This document shows, one piece after another, positions 10,747-19,517 of a DNA stretch of 64,000 nucleotides (the first letter of the stretch is position 1; each line of letters begins with the position of its first letter). The notes beneath the pieces were generated by a model. It was not told the DNA's origin. It worked only from the letters and a program-made list of their open reading frames with translations, and made no database searches. Source of the stretch: Marisa cornuarietis. Taxonomy: Eukaryota > Mollusca > Gastropoda > Architaenioglossa > Ampullariidae. A program made the position numbers and the translations under genes. The stretch lies in assembly GCA_004794655.1 (NCBI GenBank), contig SMMW01000042.1:1865001-1929000 (forward strand), given 5' to 3'.

Positions 10747-13405
10747 ATAAAAAACACCCTGGTAGTTGTTACAGGTAAAAATCTGTTACTTTTATGTATT
10801 GATAGATTTAAGAGCTAATAGGGCTCAGTTACTTCACACGGTGGTGATGCTGTTACAGTGCCTGCAAGAGAGAGGTAATAATTAGTTTGTAGGCTGATGC
10901 CTTAGAATACGTGTGCATACATGAATATCTCAATAACAGTATGAAGTTGCGTAGTGAATAATATTTCCCCACTTGGGAAGTCGCAGCCATAGTCCAGGCA
11001 TTTCTCATTTAAGAAATGCAAATCAGCTATGGAAACTTGTTGACGACACTAGGACGATCCTTTGTGTTGCATGGACCAAGGTCTCGCCACCCTCTTTACT
11101 GGGCACCGCAAAGATGATCCCTTGTTCTGTGTGTTTAGCAGGACGTCCCTGACGTTTAGTAACTTTAGAGGATATAATTGTAGGGATAACTGTATTGATC
11201 ATTTTTGTATTTTGCACTTTATTCTTTTTATTCCTGACAGTAGGGCTGGTGCTAGGCTGTCTTGCACCCTAGACGAAAGACAAGTATTGTCCCACTAGCC
11301 CCTAAAAGTGAACTAGTTATAAAAGTTTTTTACAATTAATTTAGATGTCCTGGTCATAAAATTAATGCTTAAGTTCTTCAGATTTTGTGCATTTTCCAAG
11401 TCTTGCTCAGTAGATATGGTGGCTAGCCCAACCAGTCTGTCTTGATTTGTCTGTGTCGATTTTATATGTTTTAATTAATTTTAATTTTGAGAACCTCCAT
11501 TATGCATTGGCAAGGAGGGGGAGAATCGGTGTTTTACGCCAAACCAGCAACTAACGCTATGTAACGGCAAAGCAGCCAGCCCTTAAACAGATGCCACACG
11601 CAGAGAAAGAACAGCGTGCCATAGACAAGATCTGAACCCAGGACAGCCAGTCCTCACTGTATTGGTGACAGGGTCTAATCGTTGCGCCACCGGACCGCCC
11701 CTTCTGCACTGGCAACAGAGACTGGCAGGGTCAACAAAATTCTGGGTGACACTACAACATTCGGCACATTATCAAAAACCACGGTAGTATCGTGGTGACG
11801 CTCCCCCTGTTATCTCCATACGTGGATTCGGCTGTCGTGGAAGGACCTGGCTAAGGGAGATTCATCAGTGAAGAGGACTACGGGCCACTGTTGCCTTGTC
11901 CATGCCAGATGGCGTCGTGCCCATGCAAGACGAGCAGCGTAGTGTGCACGTGTCACTAACGAGACCCGCGTCTGCCCAGCGTTTATCATTTCCGATTGCA
12001 CAGACGCTGCCCCGTGGAGGTTGATTTACCCCTGGGCAAGTTGCCACCACTTCTTAACTAGGGCTCTAGGACCTTAAAGTGAACGAAAAGGCGGTTTAGA
12101 CCTTTTGGGCCTTTATGTTGACGTGCTTATGTACATGCATAAGTGTATTGTATACTGTTAACTTAAATGCATATGTCTGGTCCTTATTAAAGTGCATTGA
12201 GTTTCTTTGTGGACAAAATGATTCCTTTCTTTTTCTTGATTTTGTAAGATCTTTTATATTATAAGTATTCATGAGCTTGACATAACATTTGACTAATTTT
12301 TTATGTTAACAGACAATCCTCTGATGGACGCGATTATGAGTAAGTGAAGTAGTGCAGAACATTTCTCGTCTTTACAAGACTGAAGTCTTTCATCCTTGTT
12401 GTCAGCTAAACCCCAGATTCTGTTACATTTTGCTTTCTGTGTATTCTATAGATGGTCATGTAAGCCGTTTATAGCAATAGCATAGAACAATAATAACGTT
12501 TGTGCCAAGATGTCTCATGTTTTGTGTACCTGTGTGTACCAGCCTGAAACTACACATCAACAAAAACTTGACTGTACACTACACACGCACGCACTTGCAA
12601 GAACACACACACACACACACACATGACGAGACAAATCAGGAAAATGTGTGCCTATTGTGTTCATCCTGTATAATCTCGTCATGTGTAGTTTGATCATGTA
12701 ACCCTCAACTGTCTTCACATATGTATCAATGTATCTGTAGTAATCTACTAGTGTAAAAAGTCATAATGTGTAACTTATCTTCGCTAGATCCTTTTTGGCT
12801 TGCAATTTGATAGAGGCATTGTGCCGATGCAATATCTCGATGCTATGACTTTTTTTTTGGCAAAGCTAAAATAAAATTTCTTCTGTTTTCAGATGCAGCT
12901 GGCTTACCAGGTAAACTATTCCACTAAGTGTGAATGCGTGCTTGTTTCCTTATTTTCTATTATAATTTCTTTTATGACATTTCCGTTGGTTGCCGATATA
13001 GCTAGCTGTAGTTGGGTAATCGATTGATACACGTCGGTTTTAACTAAACTGCGAAACTAAAATAAGGTCGCTTTAGTTTCGTATTTTAAAAAAATTAGAG
13101 GTTTTTGGTTTGAAAAATTATTGTCTGTAAGCAGTTTGAAAGTGCTTATTATTATGTTTGTAGCTGAGCTAGGGTGATTTCAGGTAATTAAAGGCCTCCC
13201 TTTAGCATATAACTAACGAGTAACGTTATTTCTTCTGTCCACAGGCTGAAAACCCGCCGGCTGATGAAAAAATGTTCCATTTATACTTCGTGGAAACGCT
13301 CCATACTTTTAAAGTTAGAAATCTGGGACACATACTTTGACATATTTTAATTCTTTTGCCACATTGTTTATGTCACACGTGTAATAAAGAATTTTAACCT
13401 AAATT
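408..13405 (+). CDS. Unrecognised Met/Gln/Ser-rich protein gene, 3' part (9 mini-exons)
   Basis: Exons at 408-440, 2489-2533, 4202-4267, 6792-6824, 7427-7576, 10422-10508, 12313-12339, 12893-12910 and 13245-13249 (stop TGA 13247-13249), each bounded by AG/GT. Every intron is phase 1, so each internal exon is symmetric. The joined frame is open for about 153 residues. Order: a short Leu/Pro/Ser start, two Met-Asp-Pro segments, a Met/Gln stretch, a Gln/Arg/Lys segment (exon at 7427), a long Ser/Thr/Ala/Gly-rich stretch, and a short Met-Asp tail ending Gly-Leu-Pro-Gly. No cysteine and no recognisable domain. The 5' end lies left of the window. An AATAAA follows 134 bases after the stop. Function unknown; low-complexity secreted matrix proteins and disordered intracellular proteins both fit. 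The exon chain is inferred from splice signals and phase agreement, not transcripts. Confidence 0.72.
600..1370 (-). mobile_element. CR1/L2-like non-LTR retrotransposon, 3' fragment
   Basis: Frames on the - strand match the C-terminal RT region of the better copy at 14320-15639: FVLSKLDYCN (about 1330-1355), a YWLPIKARIDY block, LRSSSDSRI and CAAKQWNSLPHHIRH (about 940-1000), broken by frameshifts. The left edge reads GCGTTGTAAATTCAG then (ATT)n on the - strand, a usual 3' end for this group. Confidence 0.7.
1690..1920 (+). mobile_element. Degenerate RT fragment
   Basis: Conceptual translation gives VFDHVNRAELLNIMDDC, like the RT motif around the first catalytic Asp, and about 150 bases later LGVSQGARLS, like the GVRQGCPLSP motif of the RTE-like copy at 54137-56602. 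Stops and frameshifts lie between. Probably an old RTE-type fragment. Confidence 0.45.
1953..2010. repeat. (ATT)n microsatellite
   Basis: Uninterrupted ATT repeats, directly preceded by GCGCTATACGGTCACAT, which looks like the 3' end of an L2-type element on the + strand. Confidence 0.9.
2489..2533 (+). CDS. + strand gene, exon (45 bp), first Met-Asp-Pro cassette
   Basis: Acceptor TTCCCTTCAG ends at 2488; donor GTAAGT from 2534. Phase 1-1. Encodes GLMDPNIVRTLMPG, a hydrophobic Met-Asp-Pro segment that resembles parts of the next exon and of the exon at 12313. Confidence 0.7.
3165..3425. repeat. Degenerate GGATA/GAATCACT tandem repeat
   Basis: GAATCNCT...GGAT...AAAT recurs at about 3207, 3231, 3263, 3302, 3365 and 3402, interleaved with GATGGATAAAT words. 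A decayed minisatellite in an intron of the + strand gene. Confidence 0.7.
4202..4267 (+). CDS. + strand gene, exon (66 bp), Gly/Pro segment and second Met-Asp-Pro
   Basis: Acceptor CCACAG ends at 4201, just after an (AT)n run at about 4172-4191; donor GTAAGT from 4268. Phase 1-1. Encodes a Gly/Ala/Pro stretch followed by RPMDPEVME. Confidence 0.7.
5700..6470 (+). mobile_element. Jockey-type non-LTR RT fragment with 3' tail
   Basis: Broken frames give VLQGSILGPRLFIIYINDLP and then FADDTVIRIGH (about 5717-5840), the classic RT blocks including the FADD catalytic motif, followed near 6120-6200 by RIKHFLNLQPWNLFYTTRIP, an RT C-terminal block. A GGTGGCCTACAAAAGCTGAATAAATTATTATT stretch split over 6399-6431 looks like its 3' end. 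Confidence 0.65.
6792..6824 (+). CDS. + strand gene, exon (33 bp), Met-rich
   Basis: Acceptor TTATTGCAG ends at 6791; donor GTGAGT from 6825. Phase 1-1. Encodes FMMSQMMQNM, half methionine. Confidence 0.68.
7427..7576 (+). CDS. + strand gene, exon (150 bp), Gln/Arg/Lys then Ser-rich
   Basis: Acceptor TTTTCTATGTGTAG ends at 7426; donor GTAACC from 7577. Phase 1-1. Starts with a basic Gln-rich run (RQRQAQQNQKKQQ) and passes into a Ser/Thr/Ala stretch ending SGINLQ. It is the largest exon of the gene. Confidence 0.7.
7745..8094 (-). mobile_element. tRNA-derived SINE-like repeat (possibly dimeric)
   Basis: On the - strand a tRNA-like head starts near 8094 (GGTAGTGTGGTGATTAAAAC as A-box region, GGTTCGAGAC as B box). 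A second GGTTCAGATC lies near 7930-7940. It is followed by GGGTACTCTGGTTTCCTCC and CCATAGTGCGAAATCA, and ends in a TTTCCTACTAAACAAAC tail. The same 3' segment recurs on the + strand at 20998-21100. Confidence 0.6.
8270..8415. repeat. Degenerate (GT)n/(GTGC)n-rich stretch
   Basis: About 140 bases dominated by GTGTGTGC and GTACGTGCG words, an aged purine-pyrimidine repeat. ORFs across it on both strands are simple-repeat artefacts. Confidence 0.6.
9948..9990. repeat. (AC)n/(C)n microsatellite
   Basis: Short (AC)n passing into C-rich CCCACCCCCCC sequence. Confidence 0.8.
10422..10508 (+). CDS. + strand gene, exon (87 bp), Ser/Gly-rich
   Basis: Acceptor CTCTTTCAG ends at 10421; donor GTAAGT from 10509. 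Phase 1-1. Encodes a Ser/Thr/Ala/Gly low-complexity stretch ending TSSGN. A (GT)n microsatellite lies in the intron 160 bases downstream. Confidence 0.7.
10672..10745. repeat. (GT)37 microsatellite
   Basis: A perfect GT run of 74 bases in the intron after the exon at 10422-10508. Confidence 0.95.
11505..11702 (-). mobile_element. tRNA-derived SINE
   Basis: Read on the - strand from about 11702 it begins GGGCGGTCCGGTGGCGCAAC followed by GATTAGACC (A box) and GGGTTCAGATC (B box near 11630), then a body ending in TTTGGCGTAAAACACCG near 11530. This is the usual layout of a tRNA-head SINE. Confidence 0.65.
11705..12060 (-). mobile_element. Tc1/mariner transposase fragment
   Basis: The - strand frame gives RAHYAARLAWARRHLAWT, then QWPVVLFTDES and IHVWR, matching the catalytic-core region of Tc1-like transposases. 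The Asp in FTDES is the second Asp of the DD-E triad. Only this piece is present, with no terminal repeats seen; it is dead and lies in an intron of the + strand gene. Confidence 0.7.
12313..12339 (+). CDS. + strand gene, exon (27 bp)
   Basis: Acceptor TTAACAG ends at 12312; donor GTAAGT from 12340. Phase 1-1. Encodes NPLMDAIM, a third Met-Asp segment. Confidence 0.65.
12893..12910 (+). CDS. + strand gene, micro-exon (18 bp)
   Basis: Acceptor CTGTTTTCAG ends at 12892; donor GTAAAC from 12911. Phase 1-1. Encodes AAGLP plus split codons. At 18 bp it is a true micro-exon, but both splice sites are good and the phase matches its neighbours. Confidence 0.62.
13245..13405 (+). CDS. + strand gene, terminal exon and 3' UTR
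   Basis: Acceptor TCTGTCCACAG ends at 13244. The split Gly codon is followed at once by TGA (13247-13249). The rest is 3' UTR, with AATAAA at 13383-13388. Cleavage about 15-20 bases later is expected. Confidence 0.62.
13383..13388 (+). terminator. Polyadenylation signal AATAAA of the + strand gene
   Basis: Canonical AATAAA 134 bases after the stop codon, at the expected place for the 3' end of this gene. Confidence 0.6.
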
Positions 13406-13904
13406 AAGTCCCAGAAGAAGAATACGTCTTTTTTCCCATTTAAAATAAACATCTAAACAAATATCACAATCGTTACTATTTTTGTACTGTGCAATATGAG
13501 ACCACTGATTTAATGCAGTCTAAACGCTCGCTCCGCTTATGCAACAAAGTGTGTGCGCCTCCTGCTTTTGTATGATAAAGTAGCCTTTGCTGGTGTTTCT
13601 GCAGCATCATTCTTGCACATACGTTTATACCCATACATACTACTACAGGGAATGAACTCTGCTGACCCACGTGTACGACACCGTAAAGTGTTTTCTGCAT
13701 TTACAAGCTAATTACTCCAACAATTTACCTTTTATGCCAAAGATACTTACATAGAAGTGTTCCTTTCAACATGAAGATTGAAAGGTTGTTTTTTTAGTGC
13801 AGTTTCCTTGATACTTCGGTGAAATTTGGCGACTCCTAGCAGTGAATCAGGTGTGAGTGTACATCGGCTGGGCAAAGGGGTGTGAAAAGTCCGTTTTTTT
13901 ACAG

Positions 13905-14000
13905 TATTAATTAATTAATTAAAAGCAGATTTATATAGCGCAATTTTCAACTCCAGAGTCGACTCAATGCGCTTCAATTAGAAACAGATCAACCGACAAA
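13905..14000 (-). mobile_element. L2-type 3' end fragment
   Basis: The - strand reads GCGCATTGAGTCGACTCTGG then GCGCTATATAAATCTGCTTTT and (AATT)n. The same end, slightly diverged, is at 35279-35345. Confidence 0.55.
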
Positions 14001-14219
14001 ACCACTAAACAAACAAAACATTAGCCTGATTTTTACACTTTATTTAAAATTATTACTTAGGTGACAAAAATCAGAAAAGAGTAAATTTCTTCTTTCTTTC
14101 TTTCCTTTCACACCACCTCGATGCGACATATTTTCCGACTCCAGTGCTTTCGAGCGCTGGCGAACACAGACGTTCTTTTCTCACTTGAGACCGACTCCTG
14201 CTGGCCTTGGCGTCGTTAT

Positions 14220-15899
14220 TCTACCTCTTACAGGTAGCCCAAGTTCTGGGCGCGTAGTCTACTAAAAGAAATCCACGCTTGACGTCAATGTCCTGAACAA
14301 CTACCGTCCAGTTTCCAACTTGTCTTTTCTCTCTAAGATCATAGAGAAAATAGTTTTGACACAGCTCTGGGCCTACTTACAAGAGCACCATCTTATCCCA
14401 CAAGCTCAGTCGGCGTATAGACCTTTCCACAGCACCGAGACCACTCTTATTAAAGTGACAACAGACATATTATCTGCTCTTGACAGTGGTGATGTCTCTC
14501 CATTAACCCTACTGGACCTGTCTGCTGCATTTGACACTATAGACCACTCTCTGCTTCTTCACAGACTTCACACCCTCTACGGGATTTCTGGACCTGCCCT
14601 CTCATGGTTCAACTCCTATCTCACTGATAGGACCCAGACTGTGTCAGTTGATGGTCAGACATCTCGCCCTGCTTCACTTTTCTGTGGTGTTCCCCAAGGC
14701 TCGGTACTTGGCCCAGTTCTGTTCATCCTGTATACTAAGCCCCTTTCATCATGCATCCGGTCTCACCAGGTTTCTCATCAATCCTATGCTGATGACACGC
14801 AGCTTTACTGTTCCACTCCGCCGGCTGAGTCTTACTCTGCTATTAGCTCTATAGAAGCTTGTATCAGTGATCTCAAGGGCTGGATGCTAAAAAACAAGCT
14901 TAAACTAAATGATGATAAAACGGAAGCCCTCTTGTGCCATAGAAGAAGACATCAACCTTCACTCGTCAGTCTGCCCAATCACATCAAGGTGGGCGACAGC
15001 AACATCACCTTCACGTCATCTGTTAGGAATCTGGGATTTATTGTCACTGATGACATGACACTCGATAGACATGTAGCAGCTGTCTGTCGGTCTGCCTATT
15101 ATGAGCTCCGTAAGATCAGTGCTATCCGTCACTTTCTCTCTACACGCGCTACCAACACTCTTGTCTGTGCGTTTGTTCTTTCTCGACTTGACTACTGCAA
15201 CTCCTTGCTGGCAGGCTGCCATGACTACCTCATTCAGAGACTCCAGAGAGTACAGAACTCTGCTGCGCGTCTGGTGCTTAGAGCAAGGAAACGGGACCAT
15301 GTCACTCCTCTCCTTCGTTTTGTACACTTGCTACCCATCCGTTCTCGCATTCAGTACAAACTGTCTGTGCTGTGTTTTAATTTCTTTGCTGGCTCCTGTC
15401 CTGACTATTTCTCTGAACTTCTCATCCCTTACTCTCCGTCCAGACAACTACGCTCTTCGTCTGACGACCGTATCCTAACTGTTCCTGTCACCAGAACAAC
15501 AACATATGGTCACAGGACTTTTGGCTACTGTGCTGCAAAACAATGGAACATTCTTCCTTTCCATATCCGCCACCTTCCTACAACTGAATCTTTCACATCT
15601 GCACTGAAAACGCACCTCTTCCTTGAGCATTTCTCCTAACACAGTCCGCACAATGCTCGTCCTTCTTAACCCCGCCCCCTTCCCTCTTGCTACTTTACCC
15701 ATCTTTCTCGCAGAATCACTATATTTTTCTGTTCCTGTTACTTGATGCCGTTTGTTTTCTGTTTCGTCAGTACTGTCGTTTTCTTTCGTCCCCTTTGTTC
15801 TGTGTCTACTTAGTCCACGTCTCTTCCTCGTTTTAAGCGCTAAGAGCATGCTCTCTATGAGTGTGAATATGCGCTATAAAAATCTTCACTATTATTACT
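14220..15899 (+). mobile_element. CR1/L2-like non-LTR retrotransposon, 5'-truncated
   Basis: Contains an intact RT ORF (14320-15639). Upstream the frame continues through VNVLNNYRPVSN to a TAA at 14263-14265, where RT sequence would still be expected, so the 5' part with the endonuclease is missing. The 3' UTR ends in CGCTAAGAGCATGCTC then GCGCTATAAAAATCTTCACT and ATTATTACT. The same terminal sequence is found at 18541-18640, 37622-37690 and 48917-48990. It lies between the two convergent host genes. Confidence 0.85.
14320..15639 (+). CDS. Reverse transcriptase of CR1/L2-like element (439 codons)
   Basis: RT domain of a non-LTR element: FLSKIIEKIV and QSAYRPFHSTET near the start, LLTLLDLSAAFDTIDH with the first catalytic Asp at about residue 65, GVPQGSVLGPVLF, then SYADDTQLY with the catalytic Asp pair, and the C-terminal blocks FVLSRLDYCNSLLAGC, LPIRSRIQYKLSVLCF and HRTFGYCAAKQWN. 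No stop or frameshift within the ORF, so this copy is fairly young, but with no endonuclease it is not autonomous as it stands. Such ORFs should not be counted as host genes. Confidence 0.9.
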   Translation: MSFLSKIIEKIVLTQLWAYLQEHHLIPQAQSAYRPFHSTETTLIKVTTDILSALDSGDVSPLTLLDLSAAFDTIDHSLLLHRLHTLYGISGPALSWFNSYLTDRTQTVSVDGQTSRPASLFCGVPQGSVLGPVLFILYTKPLSSCIRSHQVSHQSYADDTQLYCSTPPAESYSAISSIEACISDLKGWMLKNKLKLNDDKTEALLCHRRRHQPSLVSLPNHIKVGDSNITFTSSVRNLGFIVTDDMTLDRHVAAVCRSAYYELRKISAIRHFLSTRATNTLVCAFVLSRLDYCNSLLAGCHDYLIQRLQRVQNSAARLVLRARKRDHVTPLLRFVHLLPIRSRIQYKLSVLCFNFFAGSCPDYFSELLIPYSPSRQLRSSSDDRILTVPVTRTTTYGHRTFGYCAAKQWNILPFHIRHLPTTESFTSALKTHLFLEHFS

Positions 15900-16000
15900 A
15901 GATACAATATTCTCGAAAAGGTGTATTTTTACATGTGTTAGAAGAATAGCCAAAGGGAAAAGAAAGGAGTTTAAGAATTCTTAAACTTTTATGGTACATT

Positions 16001-17136
16001 GTTGACACTTCAATCAACCTGTTTTTCAAACTTTTTGATGCTTAAATTTAGCCAGGACTTTTATATTGCTCTAACATATGGGGTCTTTGTACCATCAATA
16101 AATACCATTGAAAGGGCTCATACCATCACAAAAGTGGAATTTGAAAAAATTTGGAAGATATTTTCCATACATTCAAGGCTCAAATTAGCTTACCTCATGT
16201 GACTGAAACACAAAGACATAAGAGATAAAATTTTGAATTGAAATAACTGGTTAAATGCCAACAGCAGTATTACTGTTTAACTTGCTCAGAATGCTTAAGT
16301 TACCGCTTTTGTTTCGAAAGCTGAAAGTAAATAGCCCTATATATGCAAATTATATGCATGATACATTTTGCATTATCATGTTGTACACACCATGAAATTG
16401 GGCCAAAAGCCTGAATCATTAAAGTATATATCATACTTAACAGATACTTTCTGATCTTTCCAAACGATTGCAATCAAACATTATTCACTTTCCACGTTTG
16501 GGTCACACTTGCATGCTTACACAGCTAAACATACAATTGAATCTAAATGGATAAAGTGTTCGGAACCAGTTCATTTGCATTTTAATGTGGTGAATTTTAA
16601 GATCACCCATTTAAAAAATCTTTAGCAGTATAAAGTACAAGGCTATTGGTTTATCCTTGGTGTCTTTTACTGTTTTATATAAAAACTGTAGGTAATAATA
16701 TGGAAAGCACAAATATGTTCAAAACATTTGATATTTTTTGGTAACATTTTCACTCCACTAGCTGTAAATTCATTACTGGAGACAACGAGCTGGATTCCAA
16801 AATGCATTTTATTATTAAACTTACAGGACGAATGCTTTATTATGCAATTTTTCAAGAAAATATTTTCACTAAATGACACAATTTATTTACCTTTTTATAT
16901 GTCTGCTTCCATGTTTTAATTTTTGCATCTGACCAAAGATAGTAACTGTACATAACTGGTTACAGAACATATTGTTTTGTGGGCATGCAAGCAGCACTCT
17001 TAAGTACACCAGAATATAATTAACTCCAAGATAAGTGTCAGATGACAGCAATGTTGGCAGAAAGTCAACAAACAAAACTTAGAATCAGTAAACTAAAGGA
17101 ATCAATTGAACGAGACAACAACAATCATAATTTCTT
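16001..17136 (-). other. 3' flank/UTR of the giant - strand gene
   Basis: AT-rich, with no gene-like ORF. On the - strand AATAAA occurs at 16882-16887, 16836-16841 and 16808-16813, about 250-330 bases past the stop at 17137. These are candidate polyadenylation signals; which is used cannot be told from sequence. Confidence 0.45.
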
Positions 17137-17350
17137 TCAAAGGTAGGCGCTTGCACTTTCCGCTGAATCTGCCAGGGTCAGGTCCTGCATATAGATAGGC
17201 ATGTCCGAGAAGGGAAGGCTGCTGACAGAGCGGGTTGCTGGGTAATAAAAGGGCACCGCGTAGTTGGCGTATGGCTTTGGGATCCTGCTGCTGGTGTCAC
17301 TCAGAGTTGAATCGGTGAATGAACCAACATCTTCTCTGTTTTTCTTGTTC
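17137..17350 (-). CDS. E36: cytoplasmic tail and stop
   Basis: Phase 2 start after acceptor TTGGTATCCAG; TGA at 17137-17139. NKKNREDVGSFTDSTLSDTS leads into a Tyr/Pro/Ser-rich tail (PYANYAVPFYYP, IYMQDL) ending SAYL. No kinase, TIR, ITAM or NPxY motif. Several Tyr and Ser residues could be phosphorylated. Confidence 0.85.
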
Positions 17351-18535
17351 CTGGATACCAAGAACAGCATTAATTTGACAGTGTTGATGCAGATGGTGCT
17401 GCTACTGATGAAGATAATACTGAATGTGCTAAAACTGACAGACTATAAAAAGACATTTTCCTGGCCATTTTATTAAAATAAAAGACAATTTTTAAAAGAA
17501 TACAGCGGTGTATGAGTGATAAAATTACAAAGAAAATGAGAAAAACTATATGCCTGACCGAAACGGCTCAAGCACCCAGTTACTGGCGATATATCTGAGG
17601 CTTTAAACTTTAGGCTACACACGTTGCCTTTTAAATAATAAAATTCTCTCTAATCCATATCACACTTAATCAGGAATACCTTAGGCAGATAGCGGTGGTC
17701 ACATGTAGACTGTAGTTTATAGCCAGCATGTCACTTGTCATAATAGGATTGTAGTAAACTATGCAAGCGATTGTTGAGTCTATTCTTTAAAATTGTGTCT
17801 GGTTTTGTAAAATTTCGTGACCTACTTGTGAATGCAAACAGTCGCAAACAAAGAGTATTTAAATGATTGTCGACGATGTGTAAACACTATAAGTTTTATG
17901 TGTCAAACAGGAGGAACAGCTAGGGTTTTCTTTTATTAGAGAGGCAAAATAATATTTACAAATTTCTTACTACCACAGCTATCTTTGCTATACATTACGG
18001 AGCTTTCTGGTGCTACATACAGACATGCGAAATTAATATTATATACAATGTTAAAAACAGATTTCAATAAATACGTAATCCTCAGGTGTTTGTTATAACC
18101 GTTTTACATGACTTAGTAGTTACTAAAGACCTCAGAAAAAAATTATGGAACATAAAAAGTAAAATTAAAACGTACAGTATGAGTGCACGGAAACCTAAGC
18201 AGCACGTGGGCTAAAGTGTCCGAAGGTGTGCAAAAATTGTCCATTTCCCTAATCTTTCTCTCGTTCTGGGGCCAGTTGCACAACACGTTTCTAAACCTTA
18301 AAACTGTTCTAAAGAAGCAAAATCTCTTCTTAGCCATTTTGATGTATTGCAGAAAAACATACAAAAAATTGTACTGACAGGACGGAAAGTCAGACTTAAA
18401 CAATTTTATCTTACTTAAAGCAGTTTTAGTTTTCAAGATTCTAAAATTGTGGTGTGCACTTTAAACTAATTATCTAAATAGAGTTAAGGTCTAAAAGTGT
18501 TTAAAATTAGAAATGTGTTGTGCAACTGGCCCCTG

Positions 18536-18570
<35 letters not shown>

Positions 18571-19483
18571 GTTAAGATTTTTATAGCGCATATTCACACT
18601 CATAGAGAGCATGCTCTTAGCGCTTTGATTATATCTACCTTTGATTAATCTCCTCTGTGCTGCTAAGCTATCACTCCTCCTAATGTACATTACAGTTGGA
18701 TGCCTGCTACGTGACTCACTTTTTCCGCCGTCTAGCCAACAAGAAGAAGAGGCAGCAAGCCAAGGTCAAGAGGAGAAGCAGCAAACCCACGACGATAGCG
18801 ACAATCAACACGATGTCTGACCCCTTTTCACTGCTACCTTCTTCAGTTTTGCCGTCGTCGGGTGGAACTGAACAGAATATAGAAAATATAAAAAGACAAC
18901 AAAAACTTTTCACCATCCTTCCTCAGTTTTAAAACCAAAAAAAAAGGAAAGAAAACCATAATCTTGAAATGACACAAAATCTACTGGAGTTCCTTGCCAC
19001 TTAATCGTCAAAGAGGGCAACGAATAGAGGAAACGTTGTTGGGAGACTACGTGGCGGCTGGAGAAATAAATTAGACTACCGTTTTCAGTAGCCATTATTG
19101 ATATAAAAGCATGCCCTAAAATCACAGTCAGAAAGGAAAACAGTATTATCGGGTGTTCTGACGCTCCGTGAGTGGGGCGGTATTTCTTGGGCTCTCTACT
19201 CTCACGCGCTGCGCATGACTTCACATTGACGTTGACTTAGTAGATGCTCTCCCAGGGGCAGACTTCTAGTCCCAGGTTGGATCAGATCAGCAGCAGGCTA
19301 TACGATCCCCTGTTTAGTAGATCCAACTAGGAACGGTTAGCCGCGGTGCAACGATTGGCACCTGTAACCAGTTCAACAGCTGCTCTCGTCTCGGGAACCC
19401 AAGTGGCATCTGTTTACAAGGCTGGCTGCCTGCCGTGATCTAGCCTTAGTTACTGACTCGGCGTAAAACAGTCCTCCCCAATC

Positions 19484-19517
<34 letters not shown>

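Noticed and set aside
10398..10778. ORFs made of (HT)n or (VC)n
   Set aside because: Translation of the (GT)n microsatellite.
19250..19460. A further tRNA-derived SINE (GGTGCAACGATTGGCACC)
   Set aside because: No convincing B box or defined ends could be found.
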